64,000 bases of DNA, taken from contig NZ_KI911467.1 of NCBI RefSeq assembly GCF_000514775.1, forward strand, positions 62,001-126,000, read 5' to 3'. Of this stretch, positions 58,392 through 64,000 are shown one piece after another (positions within the stretch are counted from its first letter, which is position 1; each line of letters begins with the position of its first letter). This DNA is from Salinispora pacifica CNR114 (lineage in GTDB: Bacteria; Actinomycetota; Actinomycetes; Mycobacteriales; Micromonosporaceae). The translations under genes were made by a program, and so were the position numbers. The notes under the pieces are model-generated. The model worked only from the letters and a program-made list of their open reading frames with translations. It had not been told where the DNA came from and made no database searches.

Positions 58392-61300
58392 GTGGTGATC
58401 TCTGTGCTCGACGCGCTGACCGACCGGGTCCTCGTCGCCGACGGGGCGATGGGGACCATGTTGCATGCGGCAGATCTGACTCTCGATGACTTCGATGGGC
58501 TGGAAGGCTGCAACGAGATCCTCAACGTGACCCGGCCGGACGCGGTCCGTGGCGTGCACGAGGCGTACCTGGCCGTGGGCGCAGACTGCGTGGAAACTAA
58601 CACGTTCGGCGCGAACCTCGCGAACCTGGCCGAGTACGGCATTGAGGGGCGCATCCGTGAGCTTTCCGAGGCTGGCGCCCGGCTGGCCCGCACCGCCGTC
58701 GACGCGTACGCGACACCGGAGCAGCCGCGCTTCGTCCTGGGCTCGATCGGGCCGGGCACGAAGCTGCCCACCCTTGGGCACGCCACGTACGCCGCGCTGC
58801 GGGACGCGTACCAGGAGAACGCCGTCGGCCTGATCGCCGGCGGATCGGATGCGTTGATCATCGAGACCTGTCAGGACCTGCTTCAGGTGAAGGCGGCGGT
58901 GATCGGCTCGAGGCGGGCGATGGCCGAGCTGGGCCGGTCGGTCCCGATCATCTGCCACGTGGCGGTGGAGACCACCGGCACGATGCTGCTGGGTAGCGAG
59001 ATCGGCGCCGCACTCACCGCGATCGAGCCACTCGGCATCGACCTGATCGGGCTGAACTGCTCCACCGGCCCGGCGGAGATGGGTGAGCACCTGCGCTACC
59101 TGTCGCAGCATTCCCAGATCCCGGTCTCGGTGATGCCGAACGCCGGCCTGCCGGTCCTCACCTCCGACGGCGCGTACTTCCCACTGACGCCGGACGAGCT
59201 GGGCGATGCTCTGGCGCAGTTCGTCACCGACTACGGTGTGGCGCTGGTCGGCGGCTGCTGCGGGACCACGCCGGAGCACATCCGGGTGCTGGCCGAACGG
59301 ATGCGTGGCCGACCGCCGGTGGTGCGCGAGCCACGGCCCGAGCCCGGCGCCTCGTCGATCTATCACCATGTCCCCTTCGCGCAGGACGCGAGCGTGCTGA
59401 TGGTGGGGGAGCGGACCAACGCCAACGGATCCAGGGCGTTCCGTGAGGCCATGCTCGCCGAGGACTGGCAGGCCTGCGTGGAGATCGCCCGTGGCCAGGC
59501 CCGGGACGGCTCGCACCTGCTGGACCTCTGCGTGGACTACGTGGGCCGCGACGGCACCCAGGACATGCGCGAGTTGGCCAGCCGGTTCGCCACCGCCTCC
59601 ACGCTGCCGATCATGCTGGACTCAACCGAGCCGGGCGTGATCGAGGCGGGGCTGGAGACGCTCGGTGGGCGATGCGTGGTCAACTCGGTCAACTTCGAGG
59701 ACGGCGACGGCCCCGACTCCCGATATGCCCGCCTGATGCCCGTGGTCAAGGAACACGGCGCGGCGGTGGTGGCGCTCCTCATCGACGAGGAGGGGCAGGC
59801 GCGTACCAAGGACTGGAAGGTACGCGTGGCCGCCCGGCTGATCGACGATCTGACCGGCCGATGGGGGATGGCCCGGTCGGACATCCTGATTGACGCCCTG
59901 ACCTTCCCGATCGCCACCGGGCAGGAGGAGACCCGACGGGACGGGATCGAGACCATCGAGGCGATCCGAGAGATCGCCGGCCGCTACCCGGGGGTCAACT
60001 TCACCCTGGGTATCTCCAACGTCTCGTTCGGGCTCAGTCCGGCGGCCCGGCAGGTGCTCAACTCGGTGTTTCTGCACGAGTGCGTCCAAGCCGGGCTGAC
60101 CTCGGCGATCGTGCACGCCAGCAAGATCCTGCCGATGTCGAAGATCCCCGATGAGCAGCGGGAGATCGCACTCGATCTGGTCTACGACCGACGACGCGAA
60201 GGGTACGACCCGGTCCAGCGCTTCATCGAAGCCTTCGAGGGGGTGGACGCCGCCTCGGCGCGGGCCAGCCGAGCGGAGGAGCTGGCCGCGCTGCCGCTGG
60301 AGGAGCGGCTCAAGCGGCGGATCATCGACGGCGAGCGCAACGGCCTTGAGGCCGATCTGGACGCGACCCTCGCCACCGGGTTGGCGGCGATGGTCGTTAT
60401 CAACGAGATTCTGCTGGACGGGATGAAGGTGGTCGGCGAGTTGTTCGGGGCCGGCCAGATGCAGTTGCCGTTCGTACTCCAGTCCGCCGAGGTGATGAAG
60501 TCCGCGGTGGCGTACCTGGAGCCGCACCTGGAGAAGGCCGATGACGGCGGCAAGGGACGGATCGTGCTCGCCACCGTGAAGGGCGACGTCCACGACATCG
60601 GCAAGAACCTCGTCGACATCATCCTGTCGAACAACGGCTATGAGGTGGTGAACATCGGGATCAAGCAGCCGATCAACGCCATCCTCGACGCCGCCGAGCA
60701 AAACCGCGCGGACGCGATCGGCATGTCGGGGCTGTTGGTGAAGAGCACCGTCATCATGAAGGAGAACCTGGTCGAGATGGCCACGCGGGGAGTTGCGGAG
60801 CGCTGGCCGGTCCTGCTCGGGGGTGCGGCGCTGACCCGCGCGTATGTCGAGGACGACCTGCGATCGATGTTCCCCGGCCAGGTGCACTACGCCCGGGATG
60901 CCTTCGAAGGGCTCTCCCTGATGGATCGGGTGATGGCCGCCAAGCGCGGCGGCGCACAGGTGGTGGACCCGGAGCGGGAGGCGGCGTTGGCCGCACGGCG
61001 GGAACGGCGGGCGCGGCAGCGGGCGATCGTCAGCGAGTCGTTGCCGGAGTTGAACGATGCCTCGGTCCGCTCCGACGTGGCCACCGACGTGGAGGTGCCC
61101 ACCCCACCGTTCTTCGGCACCCGGGTGGTCAAGGGGCTGCCCCTCGCCGACTACGCGGCCCTGCTCGACGAACGGGCGACGTTCCTCGGGCAGTGGGGAC
61201 TGCGCGGTACCCGCGGCGGTAGCGGACCCACCTACGAGGAACTGGTGGAGACCGAGGGTCGGCCGCGGCTACGCTACTGGCTGGACCGGCTCATCGCCGA

Positions 61301-61907
61301 CCAGGTACTTGAGGCAGCTGTGGTGTACGGCTACTTCCCGGCCTACTCCGACGGCAACGACCTGGTCGTGCTCGACGAGAACGGGCACGCTGAGCGGGCT
61401 CGGTTCACCTTCCCCCGGCAGCGCCAGGAGCGGCGGCTCTGCTTGGCCGACTTCTTCCGTCCTCGCGGCGGCGAGTCTGACGTGGTGGCGCTGCAACTGG
61501 TCACGGTTGGCCAACCGATCAGCGAATATACGGCGAAGTTGTTCGCCCGCAACGAGTATCGCGACTATCTGGAGGTTCACGGGCTGTCGGTGCAGCTCAC
61601 CGAGGCCCTTGCCGAGTACTGGCACCAGCGGGTCCGCGCCGAGCTGAGCCTGCCCGACGACCGTACGGTGGCCACCACCGACCCGGCTGACCTGGCCGGG
61701 TTGCTGCGTAACGACTACCGGGGCTGCCGGTATGCCTTCGGCTACCCGGCCTGTCCGGACCTGGAGGACCGGGCGAAGCTCGTGGACCTGCTGGGTGCGG
61801 AACGGATCGGCGTGCAGCTGTCGGAGGAGTTCCAGCTCGTTCCGGAACAGGCCACCGACGCGATTGTCGTGCACCACCCGGAGGCGGGTTACTTCAACGC
61901 CAAGTGA
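58392..61907 (+). CDS. metH: cobalamin-dependent methionine synthase
   Basis: 1171 residues, four modules. The homocysteine-binding barrel (about 1-300) has LNCSTGP and GGCCGTTPEHI with the three zinc Cys. The methyltetrahydrofolate barrel (about 330-620) has GERTNANGS and ARGQARDGSHLLDLC. The B12-binding module (about 640-860) has DVHDIGKNLV with the cobalt ligand His734. The C-terminal AdoMet activation domain (about 890-1171) has the RYAFGYPACPD segment. It transfers methyl from 5-methyltetrahydrofolate to homocysteine in the cytosol. Starts at GTG 58392 or 58395. Its neighbourhood with PAC2 and mshC follows the mycobacterial order. Confidence 0.96.
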   Translation: MVISVLDALTDRVLVADGAMGTMLHAADLTLDDFDGLEGCNEILNVTRPDAVRGVHEAYLAVGADCVETNTFGANLANLAEYGIEGRIRELSEAGARLARTAVDAYATPEQPRFVLGSIGPGTKLPTLGHATYAALRDAYQENAVGLIAGGSDALIIETCQDLLQVKAAVIGSRRAMAELGRSVPIICHVAVETTGTMLLGSEIGAALTAIEPLGIDLIGLNCSTGPAEMGEHLRYLSQHSQIPVSVMPNAGLPVLTSDGAYFPLTPDELGDALAQFVTDYGVALVGGCCGTTPEHIRVLAERMRGRPPVVREPRPEPGASSIYHHVPFAQDASVLMVGERTNANGSRAFREAMLAEDWQACVEIARGQARDGSHLLDLCVDYVGRDGTQDMRELASRFATASTLPIMLDSTEPGVIEAGLETLGGRCVVNSVNFEDGDGPDSRYARLMPVVKEHGAAVVALLIDEEGQARTKDWKVRVAARLIDDLTGRWGMARSDILIDALTFPIATGQEETRRDGIETIEAIREIAGRYPGVNFTLGISNVSFGLSPAARQVLNSVFLHECVQAGLTSAIVHASKILPMSKIPDEQREIALDLVYDRRREGYDPVQRFIEAFEGVDAASARASRAEELAALPLEERLKRRIIDGERNGLEADLDATLATGLAAMVVINEILLDGMKVVGELFGAGQMQLPFVLQSAEVMKSAVAYLEPHLEKADDGGKGRIVLATVKGDVHDIGKNLVDIILSNNGYEVVNIGIKQPINAILDAAEQNRADAIGMSGLLVKSTVIMKENLVEMATRGVAERWPVLLGGAALTRAYVEDDLRSMFPGQVHYARDAFEGLSLMDRVMAAKRGGAQVVDPEREAALAARRERRARQRAIVSESLPELNDASVRSDVATDVEVPTPPFFGTRVVKGLPLADYAALLDERATFLGQWGLRGTRGGSGPTYEELVETEGRPRLRYWLDRLIADQVLEAAVVYGYFPAYSDGNDLVVLDENGHAERARFTFPRQRQERRLCLADFFRPRGGESDVVALQLVTVGQPISEYTAKLFARNEYRDYLEVHGLSVQLTEALAEYWHQRVRAELSLPDDRTVATTDPADLAGLLRNDYRGCRYAFGYPACPDLEDRAKLVDLLGAERIGVQLSEEFQLVPEQATDAIVVHHPEAGYFNAK

Positions 61908-62222
61908 GACCAGGTCCGCACGACCAGGTCCCGGTGGGGTGATCCACCTGTTGGTAGCGGGGGAGGGCGGGTGAGACCCACGCCAGCTGCCCGCCGTTCC
62001 GCATCGCCTCCGCCCAGGGTCGCGACAACCGATCTGGAGCTGCCGCTGCGGTGACAGCCGGATGGTGAGACAGTGCCGGTGTTGCCGGTCGGGTGAAGCT
62101 GTTGCGATTGCCGGAGCGGGTATGTGCAGCGGGCGTAGGGTGGTGCCCGACGAGCCTTTGCCGCCGGGAACGCTGTTTGCCAATCCGTAGCCCCTGGTCG
62201 CTGGCAAGCCCTGGGAGGGTAA
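61908..62222. other. gadB leader region, no gene seen
   Basis: 315 bases between metH and gadB. It contains a direct repeat GACCAGGTC (about 61908 and 61920 onward) and no convincing coding frame. A TTGCGATTGCC…TATGTGC stretch near 62101-62124 could be a promoter but the match is poor. Confidence 0.5.
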
Positions 62223-63623
62223 ATGCCGGACATGGAACAAGATTTTGACATGATTTCGTCGGATTCACTTCTGTTGAATCCGATGTTCGCGCGTCCGGGC
62301 CAGTCGACGGAGCTTACCCGGTTTTCGATTCCGGACGCCGCCACGCTGCCCGAGACCGCATACCAGATCGTGCACGACGAGGTGGCCCTCGATGGGAACG
62401 CCCGACTGAATCTGGCGACATTTGTTGGCACCTGGATGGACGATCATGCCGAGAAACTGTTCGCGGAAACCTTCGACAAGAATCTTATCGACAAGGATGA
62501 GTATCAGGCGACCAGCGCAATAGAGAAGCGGTGTTTGGTCATGCTGGCAGATCTTTGGCATGCACGGGAGCCGCGGAGCACTATCGGCACGTCCACGACC
62601 GGTTCCTCGGAAGCCTGCATGCTGGGGGGGTTGGCCCTCAAGCGTCGTTGGCAGCATGCGCGCCGCCGTGCCGGCAAGCCGGCCAGCCGTCCCAACCTGG
62701 TGATGTCGAGCGCGGTGCAGGTGTGTTGGAAGAAGTTTTGCAACTACTGGGATGTGGAGCCCCGTTTGGTTCCAATCTCCCAAGAGCACAAGACCCTGGA
62801 CGGTCATGAACTCGCCTCATACGTGGACGAGAACACGATCGGGGTCGTCGCGATCCTTGGTGTGACATATACCGGACTCTACGAGCCGGTCCAGCGCATC
62901 GCGGCTGCGCTGGACGAAATTCAGGACTCGACCGGACTTGATATAGACATTCATGTAGACGGAGCTACCGGTGCGTTTGTGGCGCCCTTTGTTCAGCCAG
63001 ACATGGTCTGGGACTTCCGGCTCCGGAGAGTAGCGTCGATCAATGTCTCCGGTCACAAATACGGACTGGTATACCCCGGGCTGGGATGGGTGGTCTGGCG
63101 AGACAAGGCGGCGCTGCCCGAGGACATGATTTTCTGGGTAAACTACCTGGGTGGTGAAACGCCGACGCTCGGGCTGAACTTCACCAGACCAGGAGCCCAG
63201 GTGCTCTTGCAGTACTATCTCTTCCTGCGTTTGGGGCGAGAGGGCTTTCGGCGGGTGCAGCTCGCCATGCATGATGTTACGCGGTACCTGTCCCAGGAGG
63301 TCGCGAAGATACCAAATCTCGAGCTGTGGAGCGATGGTAGCGATATTCCGGTGCTGGCTTGGTGCCTGCGGAGTGGGTACACCAAAAATTGGAACCTGTA
63401 TCACCTGTCCGATCGCATGCGAATGAGGGGATGGCAGATCCCCACCTACGCGATGCCCGAAGGTCTTACGGACCTTATGGTGCAGCGAATCGTGATTCGC
63501 AATGGGCTCAGCCGTGACCTCGCCGAGGTGTTTATCACTGAACTGCGAGGCGAGATAGCGCACCTTGACTCCCTCGACTCTCCCATACCTGCGGTCGGCC
63601 AGCGACCTGGGTTCCATCATTAA
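62223..63623 (+). CDS. gadB: glutamate decarboxylase
   Basis: 466 residues, PLP fold type I. The PLP lysine is Lys279 in NVSGHKYGLVYPG; IGTSTTGSSEACMLGGLALKRRW (cofactor phosphate) and IHVDGATGAFVAPF (Asp pairing with the pyridine ring) are typical of Gad. It converts glutamate to GABA with proton consumption in the cytosol, giving acid resistance. GGGAGGG precedes ATG 62223. Third codon positions are visibly richer in A/T than in the neighbouring genes, hinting at transfer. The start of gadC follows 17 bases after the stop. Confidence 0.95.
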   Translation: MPDMEQDFDMISSDSLLLNPMFARPGQSTELTRFSIPDAATLPETAYQIVHDEVALDGNARLNLATFVGTWMDDHAEKLFAETFDKNLIDKDEYQATSAIEKRCLVMLADLWHAREPRSTIGTSTTGSSEACMLGGLALKRRWQHARRRAGKPASRPNLVMSSAVQVCWKKFCNYWDVEPRLVPISQEHKTLDGHELASYVDENTIGVVAILGVTYTGLYEPVQRIAAALDEIQDSTGLDIDIHVDGATGAFVAPFVQPDMVWDFRLRRVASINVSGHKYGLVYPGLGWVVWRDKAALPEDMIFWVNYLGGETPTLGLNFTRPGAQVLLQYYLFLRLGREGFRRVQLAMHDVTRYLSQEVAKIPNLELWSDGSDIPVLAWCLRSGYTKNWNLYHLSDRMRMRGWQIPTYAMPEGLTDLMVQRIVIRNGLSRDLAEVFITELRGEIAHLDSLDSPIPAVGQRPGFHH

Positions 63624-63640
63624 TACTTTGTGAGAGCGCC

Positions 63641-64000
63641 ATGGCTCCGTCAGATAGCCGGCCGGCGGGCAAAAACTCCGCGAAGATCAGTGTCCTTGGG
63701 CTGGCGATGCTCAACATCGTCGCGGTGGTCAGCCTGAGTGGCCTACCCGCTGAGGCCGAGTACGGGTTGAGCGCCGCATTCTACTACATCTTCGCTGCGT
63801 TCTTCTTCCTCGTGCCGGTCTCGCTGGTCGCGGCTGAACTGGCCACCGGATGGCCGGAGAAGGGGGGCGTGTTCCGTTGGGTTGGCGAGGCGTTCGGAGC
63901 CCGTTGGGGATTCGTGGTCATTTTTCTACTCCTGGCTCAGGTGACGATCTGGTTTCCGGCTCTGCTCACCTTCGGGTCGATCTCGCTCGCTTACACCGGA
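63641..64000 (+). CDS. gadC: glutamate/GABA antiporter, N-terminal part (3' end outside window)
   Basis: 120 residues visible from ATG 63641 to the edge, with GAGAG upstream. A polar start (MAPSDSRPAGKNSAKIS) leads into APC-superfamily helices: TM1 (VLGLAMLNIVAVVSLSGLP), TM2 with FYYIFAAFFFLVPVSLVAAEL and a GWPEKGGVFRWVGEAFG loop, the hallmark of GadC-like amino acid antiporters. It would exchange external glutamate for GABA made by GadB. Genetic linkage to gadB supports the assignment. Confidence 0.9.
   Translation, partial: MAPSDSRPAGKNSAKISVLGLAMLNIVAVVSLSGLPAEAEYGLSAAFYYIFAAFFFLVPVSLVAAELATGWPEKGGVFRWVGEAFGARWGFVVIFLLLAQVTIWFPALLTFGSISLAYTG

Overview
The window is very G+C-rich, gene-dense DNA with frequent GTG starts and ATGA/GTGA gene overlaps. 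It carries mycothiol biosynthesis (mshC) inside the actinobacterial block metH / PAC2 / mshC / SCO1664-like / DUF3090 / phosphatase / uppP, plus DivIVA-like, ANTAR, SecA2 and SigF/SigB-type genes. This points to a filamentous actinomycete, most likely Micromonosporaceae (Salinispora- or Micromonospora-like). The family assignment is inference from recognised proteins, not a database result.

Layout. 1-8.7 kb: end of an HhH-like protein, DUF2267 protein, alpha-methylacyl-CoA racemase, TerC behind a yybP-ykoY-type Mn riboswitch, type II NADH dehydrogenase, a DUF2267/pterin-dehydratase-like fusion, a DivIVA-like protein, a short tandem-repeat tract, a membrane-anchored lysozyme-like protein and an OsmC/Ohr-like protein. 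8.8-18.3 kb: envelope block with a two-component system, two polytopic glycosyltransferases, and an operon of a 49-aa membrane peptide, a methyltransferase and a membrane sulfatase-like enzyme. 18.6-30.4 kb: citrate synthase, NmrA-like protein, SpoU methyltransferase, glutamate-cysteine ligase-like enzyme, baeRF protein, an unknown 477-aa protein, a SigF/SigB-family sigma factor and cytochrome oxidase subunit I. 30.6-36.4 kb: SecA2, GAF-ANTAR regulator, DUF3500, receiver-less winged-helix regulator, TraR/DksA zinc finger. 36.8-43.5 kb: accessory region with a secreted- or RiPP-like peptide made of four identical 21-residue repeats followed by a JmjC/cupin_4 oxygenase, converging on a four-gene FtsK/SpoIIIE-type ATPase cassette; then an NYN RNase-like gene. 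43.6-50.5 kb: ClpC-type unfoldase, small proteins, M20 peptidase, aldo/keto reductase. 50.6-61.9 kb: LLM oxidoreductase, uppP, the mshC cluster, GntR regulator, PAC2, metH. 61.9-64 kb: gadB and the start of gadC, with more A/T in third codon positions.

A thread linking scattered genes is a repeated promoter motif, GTTT-N15/16-GGGTA (or GGGAA), directly upstream of at least eight genes: DUF2267, DUF2267-PCD, OsmC, the unknown 477-aa gene, ctaD, GAF-ANTAR, TraR/DksA and clpC, with a weaker one before gltA. This is the known SigF/SigB stress-sigma promoter pattern, and a sigma factor of that family is encoded at 27.5 kb, so much of the window may be one general-stress regulon.

The best candidates for something new are the repeat-peptide/JmjC pair (36.8-38.4 kb), the FtsK cassette with its small helical protein (38.5-43.0 kb), and the apparent SD-sequestering switch of the Mn riboswitch before terC.
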